From Ophiocordyceps camponoti-saundersi (nom. inval.) (Eukaryota; Ascomycota; Sordariomycetes; Hypocreales; Ophiocordycipitaceae), in NCBI GenBank assembly GCA_003339415.1, contig PDHQ01000023.1, positions 230,868 through 294,867 on the forward strand: DNA of 64,000 nucleotides, in the 5' to 3' direction. Positions 1 to 9,417 of the stretch are shown piece after piece. Under the pieces are notes generated by a model. The model was not told the DNA's origin. It saw only the letters and a program-made list of their open reading frames with translations, and ran no database searches. The position numbers and the translations under genes are program-made. Every line of letters starts with the position of its first letter. The first letter of the stretch is position 1.

Positions 1-467
1 CCCTAATAAGTAACCTCAAGGTGACGATCCGACCGACTGCTTCTTCTCCCGAAACGATAGTCATCGTCGTCACCAACGAGAACCCGTTCACCGTCCGCTT
101 CTTCCGCGACTTCTCCCCGCTGGATCCCCTTGGTCCACGGCTAGGCATGCTTGAAATCACGCCGCAAGGGGCCGACAGACGGATCGAGCTGCCGTATGTG
201 CGGTTCGAACGTCCCTGGCCCCCGCCTTTGACTTCGACCGTCACCATGCTGCCCGGTACCAGCGCGACGAACGACTTCAACCTGCTGAATCTGGGACTGG
301 ATCTTCGGACGCTGGGATCGTCGCCGTCTGTTCTCGTCTATGGTCGTTGGCTTGCCGTTTGGGAGGGGGCTCAGATCAACACTACACTGTTCAAATTGCC
401 GCAGTGGGCTGCCGCGTCGGGCAATTTCATTTCTAACAATATGACGCTGAATCTCCGGTTTCAATAA
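1..467 (+). CDS. 3' part of an unrecognised gene (5' end outside window)
   Basis: The reading frame that starts at base 3 is open from the window edge to the TAA at 465-467, so this is the 3' end of a gene whose start lies upstream. A GTG at 21 is not a credible start. About 155 residues are visible. They alternate hydrophobic strands with turns (IVIVVTNENPF, LGMLEITPQG, LVYGRWLAVW), which suggests an all-beta fold, with one NNMT glycosylation-type sequon near the end. There are no cysteines and no membrane segment. I do not recognise a family. The beta pattern loosely resembles the N-terminal beta domain of secreted fungal M35-like proteins, but no catalytic motif is present, so no function is assigned. 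Confidence 0.55.
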   Translation, partial: LISNLKVTIRPTASSPETIVIVVTNENPFTVRFFRDFSPLDPLGPRLGMLEITPQGADRRIELPYVRFERPWPPPLTSTVTMLPGTSATNDFNLLNLGLDLRTLGSSPSVLVYGRWLAVWEGAQINTTLFKLPQWAAASGNFISNNMTLNLRFQ

Positions 468-1299
468 CAGAGATGGCTTAGATCTGATGGAGATCAGTGT
501 TGCTACGTGTATGTGTCGTCTCGGTTCTAGCTGTAGATTCCAACCTTCTACGGGCGAGCATAGTATATATCCTATCCATCACCGAAAGCCTCACCGGAAG
601 TAGCTGCTGTAGTTGCCGAGGAATTTCGGTATGGCGAATACGGAATACGGATAGTAAGGTACGGGACTGCTCTTCTCGGTGATGACGTCGAATGGGCTGC
701 CGGTGATCAGTAATATCAACTCTGACATGTTGGCCCCCTTTCAGACAAGCCTCTATATCCGTAGCGTTCATCCGATAACTACAGCGGTTACAATCATCTT
801 GTTACCAAGACTATAGTTCGATCGAGCTGGGGGAGGCAGTGCAAGGCATCGAGGCAGCCTATGGCTTGTCTGCTCCAAACACCATCAACAGCTCATTCGC
901 TGCCGGCTTGGCTGCCTCTGACACAGCCACTCTATTCGCTGCTCGAAGACGTACGTACGTACATAGGGAGCACTGCCTCGCGACTACGCCACCAATTATC
1001 GATACCATCATCCGTCACGGCTTATACAGTATCTTGACCTTGTAACAGTGTTGCCTGCATGTCCTCGCAGCCAATGATGATCCGCCATTGCCTGAGACGG
1101 TGGTGGCTTGGCCCTAGATGATGACATGGTTTCCCCCCCCCTTGTATCTGGAGATCCTGCCGCGTCTCTCAGCTGATGGACAGACGTATAAGTATGTTAG
1201 TACTTACATGCATACATGCACGAGTGAGATCTTCCGAAGAGGGTGATCCTCCCTCTCTCTTTCGTCTCATCCACACTCGCTCGGGTTGATCCCACCAAG
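468..1299. other. intergenic region, no gene recognised
   Basis: This is the spacer between the partial gene and the STAND-N/TPR gene. It has only short ORFs without splice or domain support. One 68-codon frame at 839-1045 is open but looks like nothing known. A C-run lies at about 1132-1141. The last ~100 bases are CT-rich and probably form the promoter and 5' UTR of the gene starting at 1300. Confidence 0.5.
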
Positions 1300-4200
1300 A
1301 TGGATCCCCTCTCTATCACGGCGTCTGCCTTGACGTTGATACAGGCTGCCGGACTTGTATGTCACCTCCTCAACTCGGCAATACACGTCTAAGTACAGCG
1401 AGCAGGTCACCAAGACACTGAACAGCGTCGTCCGTTCGTTGAGAACGGTAGACTCGCGCGTCGCTCTTCTCTCCAAAGAGCTGACCGATCTCACGAGTTT
1501 CCTCGAAGCCATCAACACCACTCTCAAGGGCTGTCGAACAGTCGATCTAGGACTCGTCGACGACGGCCTGTGGCATCAAAGCGAAATCGCCCTCGCCAAT
1601 TGTCAGACTACGCTCAATGAGCTGGCCCAGCTTGTCGGCAAGATCGACAGATCCAATCAGACAAAGAGATTCGCCCGCAAGATACGGACAGTCGTCGATC
1701 TCAACATCTACGGCGATGAGCTGGTCATCTATCGGGATAGACTTCATCAGTCCAACTCTGCTCTGCAGACGATGCTTCATACCATCAACGTGTAAGCTTC
1801 CGTTCGGGGGCTACATCAGAGTTACTGACGTGGACATGCAACATGAAGCTCTCTCTCGGTGAGGAATCATGCGTCTCAGGATCTGATTCTCAAGGAACTC
1901 GACAGGCTCGACGCCTCCATCAACGAGGCGTTGCATGCTTCTTCCAGACCAGTTGGCGGCTTTTACAAGTCGGATAATGCCTCGTTCGATGCTCGTTTTG
2001 GACGCAACCTACGACAGTTGGCCGAGGCAGCGAAGCACTTTCATACTACGGCCAGCTCGACTGCCGGTACGGTGCGCAGTGACAGCAGTGACGACGTCCC
2101 TTCGCAGTCCTATGCCGGGGCCGAGATGAGCCTCTGTGGAGACTTTCCCGTCTCTCGGCGTGAACGAGTCGAGGAGTTTATCAACCGCCAGACAGTCAGG
2201 TCTCCTGAACCGATAGGAAAGCCTAGTCCGCCGTTGACTCACCCGTCCAATAACGATATCCCCGTGAAACTCGCCCGTTCCTCCACCATCGAACAGGAGG
2301 AAGACGACGATGCCGAGTTGGAGCGAGACTTGTGGGATGGTTTCAGGAAACTGGCGACGGCCAGCTTCAGAGCTAGAAACTACGACAAGGCCACCAAGGT
2401 TCTCCAAGAGGCCATGACCCAAGACGTCAAGCCGGGGAGGGCCGGCGAGGACGAATACCGCCAGATGCAACTGGAGCTGGCCCTCTGCCACCTCTGTCAG
2501 ACAAGATGGCGGCAAGCAGCACCGCTGGTGTTGAAGCTCGCCAACTCAGAAGCTCGTCATGACTTGACGATATGCAACCTCCTTCACGCCCTAGCCCTTG
2601 GCTATCTGGCCGAGTGCATGTTTGACGATGCGTTTTCCACCTGTAAGAAGGCCTTGCAGGGGAAGAATAGGCTCTGTAAGGGCGGTCATGTCGAGTGGAA
2701 CGAGTATTGGGAGACGCTCGGGCTGTATGCCACCATCTTTGACGTCACAGGCGACGGCATCCGAGCTCAGGTCTTTCGGCTGAAGCTACCGGCTAACTTT
2801 GCATATATCCATCCTGCAAACGAAGTCGACTTTATCCGATTCCGCACCGGATTGCTACAGACTATCTTTGGTGATGATGCCGTTGTCTCTCGTACCCAGG
2901 ATAGCATCGTCGAGCTGGATGGAGGGAACGGTAATGCTGATGATGACAACCAAGAGAGCGGCACTCATCGATCCTCCTCCAACAACGGTGATAACAACTC
3001 CATCTCACAGCGGATGACCTTGCAGGACGATACCGCCAAGGAAGTAGTCGCCGTCGACTCTCCCACGTCAAACTACGCCGACGACGAGAACTCGCCCAAC
3101 TCGGCCACCCAGACTTCCCCTCTCAGACGACGTCTCAGTCGATTTCTCCGTGCCAGGCGTCGCCGTCCTATCAACTCTGGCAATGCCATGCCGGAGTCAC
3201 CCCTATCTTCCAATTCTTCACCTTCAGTCTCGTCCCCCTTGAACCTGACGTGGGACGCAAGCAACGTTGGCTCTCTGGCCAGAAAGCGCAAGAACTTGAC
3301 CGCAGTCGTGCCATTCAAGGGGCCGTTGCATCGCTGCGACGATACTGGAGCGTTCAAGCTGTTGCGTATGGAGCGTGTCATGACTCCAACTACACCAGTG
3401 AAGGATCATGGTTTTGCCCGGAGATGGGAGCCAATATTCCCGGTTCAAAGCCAAAGACACCACGATACCAACTACAAGGTCCTTTTGTCGCATCATCACA
3501 CGCAAAGACATGCAAGTGAACAACGAACAATAACGCAACATCGTCTCAACACGTGCCAGGGGGGCCTTGAAGCCGAGACATGTCACGACCGCTATAGCCA
3601 TGACGCCCAGATTCATCTTTGCAGAGCAGAACTCGGCGACACTGGACTCTCAAAGCTGGACGCGGAGTTGACTCGACGTCAAAATATGCATGTCCGTCGT
3701 TGGCTTCCCTCGACCTTGGAGTACATCTCGGAAGATCGAGACTCTAAAGAACGGAAGTCTCAAGACTCTGTTCGTTATTTGCGAGACTCGGTCTTGTGTT
3801 CATTAGAGATGGATGCTATGGAAGCACGAGTTTTCGTCACTGAACCAGGAGAGTGTTCTTTGATCGAAGAAAGGCGCGGTCGGCCCCTTGCAGAGAAACG
3901 ATCGTCGTCACTGGGTCCAGAGAAGACGCGACTTGAAGATGGCGAAGAGAGGCCATCATCACAATCTGATGCCGATATATCAGAAGCCGATGACTCTCAA
4001 GTTAACTCGGGCCTAACTACAACGCCATCCAGTGAAACATCGTCAACCACGTCTGTATCCTCCAAGACGTCAGCACCGATTTCTCCGGAGCTAGAAAGGA
4101 TTCTCACTCGACTCTCCATCATCATGGCTTCGTTGAACGGCTTGAAAGATGGCAGTGACCTTCGAGCCAAACAGTTGATGCTAAAGGCTTTGATTCCCCG

Positions 4201-4384
4201 ACTTAAAGCCAACAGCAGCGATCCGACGGTGGTCAACGACACGGAGAGGGTGATAGACTCCCTTGATGCAGCAGCATCATCGCCCGCAAGCTGGTTCGGA
4301 GACTCAGGCTATGAGTCCATGGCGAGCGCTCGAGGCCAAAAGACCGTTGACATGTTGCCTGACCCTGCTAGCCATGGTGAGTAA
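1300..4384 (+). CDS. STAND-type N-terminal domain plus TPR-like protein
   Basis: Exons are 1300-1356, 1406-1791 and 1849-4384 (992 aa). Intron 1 (GTATGT...GAGCAG) could instead end at 1393, also in frame. Intron 2 has a GTAAGC donor and a TACTGAC branch point. The start gives MDPLSITASALTLIQAAG, the typical opening of the fungal helical N-terminal domain (PF17111 type) of STAND/NLR-like and related proteins. Residues ~20-150 fit that helical bundle. A TPR-like helical block lies around residues 300-460 (FRKLATASFRARNYDKATKV). The rest is low-complexity, Ser/Asp/Arg-rich and probably disordered, ending in a DSGYESM motif common in fungal proteins of this type. No NACHT or NB-ARC P-loop is visible. 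The TAA overlaps a perfect GTGAGT donor at 4378, so a further 3' exon is possible. Function is unknown; a signalling or heterokaryon-incompatibility-like role is inference only. Confidence 0.7.
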
Positions 4385-5042
4385 CGCGGACTTGGCTATT
4401 TGCAAAATGGCAACACATTGAGTTGAGAGGGAAGATGTGCTCTGCAGAGACGATGAACTGTTGGGCTCAGTAACTTAGCATGAGACAATGAATATGATAA
4501 TAGGTAATAGATATTGCGTGATAGATTCCGGATAACAAGGACGGTGTAATAAAAGAAGCGTTGTGATAGTACGGGGTGCCATCCATGGAGACAATCCGTC
4601 TTGGTACAGTTGTCTGCAGAAGAATATCTATGTAGGAGAGATTCCTCGACTGAGTAAGTAGATGGGAACAAGAAAGCAGTATAATAGAAGGAAGAGTATC
4701 TAGCTTTGAAAGAGTTGTGTAAAGCAGTTGCTGGGCGAGCTGAACGAGGCAAAGCCCCTTCGTATGAGCATTGGACTATATGACGGGGGGAATAGCCTCA
4801 GACCCCATCAAACGCGGCTCAAGATTTCGGTAGTGATTGCTTCAAAGACTGAGTAAGAGCTTGTTGTTTGCAAGCCTTTACACAATCAGGCAAGGCGACC
4901 AATGAATGGATGAGTGTTATCATCTGTTAAGAAGGAAGCAAAGAAAAAGGAACGGGTTGCGGAGTTGTAGACAAACATCCGTGCAGCGGCGCATCGACCA
5001 CGCGTTGGGTTTAGCAATATGGCCGCGCGGTGAGTCGTTGAG
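4385..5042. other. intergenic region, no gene recognised
   Basis: The region is AT-richer than its neighbours and has no supported ORF. It includes the putative 3' UTR of the upstream gene and runs into the promoter of the microprotein gene. Confidence 0.5.
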
Positions 5043-5050
5043 ATATAAAA
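5043..5050 (+). promoter_or_regulatory. TATA box of the zinc-ribbon microprotein gene
   Basis: ATATAAAA lies about 150 bases before the ATG at 5196. It is followed by a CT/CA-rich leader rich in CATCTTCAAC and CTCTCAACATC, typical of well-expressed small fungal genes. Confidence 0.5.
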
Positions 5051-5195
5051 GACAGAAGAGGTCGTCATCATATGCAGTCTTTTACATGTTAAAGACAACT
5101 CTCGATAACAAGCTGCACATCTTCAACATCCTTGAAAGCAAAAATACTACTCTCAACATCGTATTATCCGCTTCTTTCCAACTCTTGCCGTCAAT

Positions 5196-5374
5196 ATGCC
5201 TTCCACCATCTGCAAATGCAAGCACTGCGGCACAGCCGTTTCCAGTGGCCAGTCCGAGTGCCCCAGCTGCGGGAAAGCTCCTCATAGAGTACGACTAATC
5301 TGTCTTGTTCGGATCTTTGAGACTATAAGGCTAATAGTCTTTACCAGGTCGTTAAGAATGAAGCTACTCGTTAA
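5196..5374 (+). CDS. 39-residue zinc-ribbon-like microprotein
   Basis: Exons are 5196-5288 and 5348-5374, 39 aa. The intron (5289-5347, 59 nt) has a GTACGA donor, a GGCTAATAG branch region and a TTACCAG acceptor; splicing leads to a TAA after KNEATR. The N-terminal part holds C-K-C-K-H-C-G and, 11 residues on, C-P-S-C-G-K, two CxxC knuckles that could bind one zinc ion as a minimal zinc ribbon. A TATA box and a long CT-rich leader precede it. It is too short for standard gene calling. Without splicing, the frame runs on to 5423. It might be a metallothionein-like or metal-buffering peptide, but the function is unknown. The gene call rests on the cysteine pattern, promoter and splice signals. 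Confidence 0.5.
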
Positions 5375-6130
5375 CTACGTGTCGTTACCGCCGAGGAGTT
5401 GGGCTATGCTGGCATTACCATAGTGACTGGGGCTTATATGTAGGTGCATAGCAGAAAAGTCATGCTCGGCTTGACGTTACATTCTTCATGCCTTCGCTTT
5501 ATAAATAGCAGTAGATAAACTGAGTAGTCGTTCAGTCAGTAACTCTTAGCAAGTCATTCGATCATCGAAATCCTTTATAACCTGCGGACGTAATCTTATA
5601 TTTACGACAGGCCATGAATTTCCTGTAGGGCTCTTTTCTTCTAATACGAACAAAACTTGCAATAACTCGTAGTGCTAGTGATAGATGTTTTCATGCTTCT
5701 GAATGACTCAATACCTTGCCGTAATCGTTCAGATCAATGAGCTTAAACCTCTGTCAACTAATACATACAGTCCAAGGGGGGAGCCGTATCCGCTTATAGC
5801 CGCTCAAGATGAATCTTTCTCGTGTTGTAGAGATCCTCCCTACTCGGCGCATTCCTACTACAAGGTTAGACGAGACTTTTCCCACATCTTCTTCGTCTTA
5901 TGAAAGACAAGACAGACAAGCTCGTGTTCTGCCTTGGCTTTTTCTTGTCGGCTTGACTCGTACGCTTCCTTCAAGAAGCTGCAACTTGCACATGTCTGTA
6001 CGTAGGGATTCAGACACGCTCTGGGCCGGTAATCATGCTATCGTATTGCAACGCCCAGCCTCTCAACGACAAAAGGGGCTGATCAGTACCAAGGTTCAGC
6101 CGTCTTGGCTCGGTAGCACAGAAACAAAAC
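5375..6130. other. intergenic region, no gene recognised
   Basis: The region is moderately AT-rich with short ORFs only (for example 5703-5903 and 5809-6138) and no motif or splice support. It ends in the promoter of the enterotoxin-like gene. Confidence 0.45.
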
Positions 6131-6138
6131 ATATATAA
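6131..6138 (+). promoter_or_regulatory. TATA box of the enterotoxin-like gene
   Basis: ATATATAA lies 70 bases before the ATG at 6208. It is followed by a leader with CATCAGGTCAAG and AACTCAACTTCCC, typical of secreted-protein genes in these fungi. Confidence 0.5.
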
Positions 6139-6207
6139 CATCAGGTCAAGACGAAACTCAACTTCCCTTCGAACCGAGTTATCAAGATCAAAGGTCCGTG
6201 AGCCATC

Positions 6208-9200
6208 ATGTTGTTCAACCTTCTTCTCTGTTGCCTGGCCGCCTGTTCTTTAGGCCTCGCTCAAACCCCAGCGCCTAGTGTTGCGCCTCCAAGCATACCA
6301 GGGGACGGTTACTTTTACATTGCGGGCCATGTCTCGCCATCGACAGTCTTGTTGAATGGAATCGGCGACCCTCAGAGATCGCGACCTCTTCAGTCAACGC
6401 TCGTCAGCTACACTCCTCCAGGCTTCAATCGGAGATTACCAATCGCTTACCGTACCGCATCTGAAGCCATCTTGGCCCATCTAGCCCATGGACAGACTTC
6501 AGTATATCATCTTCATATCTTCGCCTTCCTACCGTCTTCCGTCTCGAATACGGAGGACGGATCGGGCGTCTATAGCGAAGAGGGCTGGCGCTGGACGGAA
6601 GAGCGTCCAGGTTTCTATGCCCGAGTAGATCGTGAGCAGCTTCGTTTTCTCGACTCCGTACCGAGGAATCCAGGAGCGGAAGTCCGTGGCTGGTTGGCCT
6701 TGTTGGACAACTTTGCTCGAGCATTATCCTGGAGCTCTTCGTCCACCTTGCCGCCCCCTCCGCCAACGTGCCCTGCGCCGACACGGGGTTGGAATTCAGG
6801 TCCGTCAGGCCGCCAAATAGACGGCGTTTACTATATAGCAAGCTTCTGGCGGCCGAGCCAAGTCTTGGAACACGGATTCAACACCAGGTCTCCCAATTAC
6901 GATGCCTGGCTGGCCACTCACTCCTCTGGCGGACAAAATTTCATCGTAGCTCATCGGCGACCTCAAGATGCGATTCGCAACTTCATACAGCGAGTTCCAA
7001 CCAACAGACTCTCTTATCCGTGGCGATACTATCTCTACGCCTTTTACAGTCCCGATGCCAACCCGACGACCCTTGCTGAGACCGACAACCAGGGCTCTGG
7101 TGCAGTGATCCGGACGTTGTGGCCAAGTAGAGAACTGGCAGACAGATCGATCATGCCGTACGACTTGCGCCAATATGTCCGCGTCAGGGCAGAGCAAGGT
7201 TCTCCCATCAGGGTTCGCGTCAGTGATAATGTGCTGAGCGGGCTTGTGGCACGCCTTAACTGGGCATCGACGTTGAACAGTACGTTATTGATCCCTTCCC
7301 TTCGTGTGATAGGTTACGTCTCAGCTGATGGAGAGAAAAGCACCGGGTAGAGTCCGGTTTTCTGCTGCAAATGCAGAGGGTAGAAGCACCCGGCCAGTTG
7401 GCAGTGTTGAAGATCAAGGGTCGGCAACCAACTCGCAGTCGGGCGATTATCAACCCGATAGAGACGCTGGAGTTACTGGGTTTACTGAACGTGGTAGACC
7501 TGGCCATGTTGCTGCACCTCTTGAAGGAGGTGGGTTCGTTCAAGTTGCCGGGCCTTCTGGTTCTACAGCGTCTCATCCAGTTGCCGGGCCTTCTGGATTT
7601 ACTGCATCTCATCCAGTTGCCGGGCCTTCTGGCTCTACAGCATCTCGTCTAGTTGCCGGACCTTCTGGTTCTACTTCAATCGATCAAGTTACCGAATCGT
7701 CCGGGTCTGCTGAATCTGCTCGGCCTCATTGGTCTGTCAGACTTGCCGAGTTTCACAGGGGTGGCCAGAGCCTGCGAGTAAACTGCGCCAGCGAGATCCT
7801 ACGAGAACTTGCCGGTATTGTACAGTCGACTCGCAGTCAGGAGGCCGTCACTGCTTTGCCAACTCAGATGGCCGAGGCCGCCTGCAGGCCCATAAACAGT
7901 AAGCCGACAGACGATGCCGTATGTTTCATTTCTGAATCTGACTGCATCAGATACTGCCCAGCAGGAACACTGCTTTGCCGCGGTGCAACAACGGACTCAA
8001 TCCGTCGACTGGTCAGTACCCCTGGATCATCAACAGGCTGTGACCTGGGCGCAGGACACTATCCAAGATGCTTGTCCCGAACGTCCTCAGGACGCGGGTA
8101 AGTACCTACCTATCCCGATGGGCTTTCGCTCTCTACCAGACTTTGGCTAAGAGAAGACGTTAGTCCTATCACCAGACTCGGCCTGGGGAGGCTCTTCCGG
8201 CTGCGATTTGGGCGATTTTGGCGACTTACCTGAAGGTGCCAGCATCGACGTGCAATCATATGCTCATGAGTTCGACGCCATTTCTGAAAATGGCGACATT
8301 CAGCTGGACGAAGCTGAGGAGCCATGCCAGGATATCCCGGACGAGTGTCCTCCGCAGGAAGCCAACGCCGGTCTATGTAAGACGACGATGGGAACCCCGT
8401 TTCAACAGAGCCGAGACACTGACTATGAACCCAGTGCCGCGGTTCTGGATCGAATGGGACCTGTATGGTAACCAGCAGGGTCAGCCGCACGCCGAGTCCA
8501 TAGCCGACTTGTTAGGAGCGCCAGACCTAGACGCAGAGTTTTGCGCCAGAGCCCTCGGCTCTTCATTCAATTTTGACTCTCATCCACGAAAGAGATCTAT
8601 ACCAGGTATGAATCTCCCCGTCTCTTGCATGAGTCGATATACCAAGGTAGGCTGATGGTGAGCCTCCCAGCCGAGAGCTCCTGCTGCACCCTCCGCAGGC
8701 AGTTGAAGATTAAGAAATGCGGCGAATCGAACAAGGACCGACTACGGAAAGAATGCTACTCATCAGCTGACCAAGACTGCTCTCAATATGATAAGAAGCC
8801 GGCGGATGAAGAGGCCGTCTGCCGCTTCATCGAGGAGCTACACGTTGACCTGCAACTCTCAAACGACTATGGGTCCGGAACGACAGATACGGTCAAGGTT
8901 GATTTCAACGAGGGTCAGAAGTTCACCCTTCTCAAGGAGCAGCCGTGGAGGAATGACTTTATCTCTGCGGAGATTAACCTCATGGACGTCTTTGGCGCGG
9001 ACCGAGTGCCCTTGAAAGCTATTCAGAAGATTGACTTATGGGGCTTCACTGCAGAGGAATCCTGGTGGGGGTTGATACGAGATACGTGGAGGATGCAAGG
9101 TAGGCTGATGTTTTCCCTTTCACGAGAATGACAGTCCCTTGCTAACCTTTACACTTGTAGGTCTTGTGTTGAGGGCCAAGTGCGCAGACCGCTTCAAAAG

Positions 9201-9417
9201 CGGTCTCGATATAGAGATGGGCAGTTTCAGAGATAACATCGAAGACATCCATCGGACGAATGAAGAAGACAAGGAGAAGACGTGGTCAAGATCGTTGACG
9301 GCTACAAACTGGACCATCGCTACGGGAAAGCCGATCAAAGCAAAGGTTCCTCAGCACGACGAGACTAGGAGACGGAGACGGAGAGGTGTGATGGCTTTCA
9401 ACGCCACCTCTGAGTGA
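6208..9417 (+). CDS. secreted heat-labile-enterotoxin-A-like protein with two ART-like modules
   Basis: Seven exons: 6208-7279, 7341-7898, 7951-8097, 8176-8376, 8435-8605, 8671-9099 and 9161-9417, giving 944 aa. All six introns are 52-78 nt with canonical ends and CTRAY-like branch points, and phases match throughout. Residues 1-19 are a signal peptide ending LGLAQ. Two modules (about 30-185 and 205-355) share a layout: Y-[FY]-Y-I-A, then P-S-x-V-L-x-x-G, then a hydrophobic YHLHIFAF or YYLYAFYS strand. This resembles the ADP-ribosyltransferase fold of heat-labile enterotoxin A chains (PF01375). The conserved NAD-binding Arg expected near the first strand is not seen in either copy, so catalysis is doubtful. 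A Pro/Gly/Ser linker carries a 12-residue repeat. The C-terminal half (WRMQGLVLRAKCADRF at the last junction) matches the beta domain seen in fungal members of this family. An Arg-rich tail follows. The family is common in insect-pathogenic Hypocreales; an effector role is inference. Confidence 0.65.
7544..7687 (+). repeat. 36-bp in-frame minisatellite in the enterotoxin-like gene
   Basis: Four units start at 7544, 7580, 7616 and 7652. Each begins GTTGCCGG and encodes VAGPSGSTASHP-type 12-mers. The units diverge by a few bases, mostly conserving A-G-P-S-G. The array lies in the linker between the second ART-like module and the C-terminal half. Confidence 0.8.

Noticed and set aside
839..1045. 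68-codon plus-strand ORF with Ala-rich sequence
   Set aside because: No ATG at its start, no domain, no clear splice partner, and it ends in repeated GTAC sequence.
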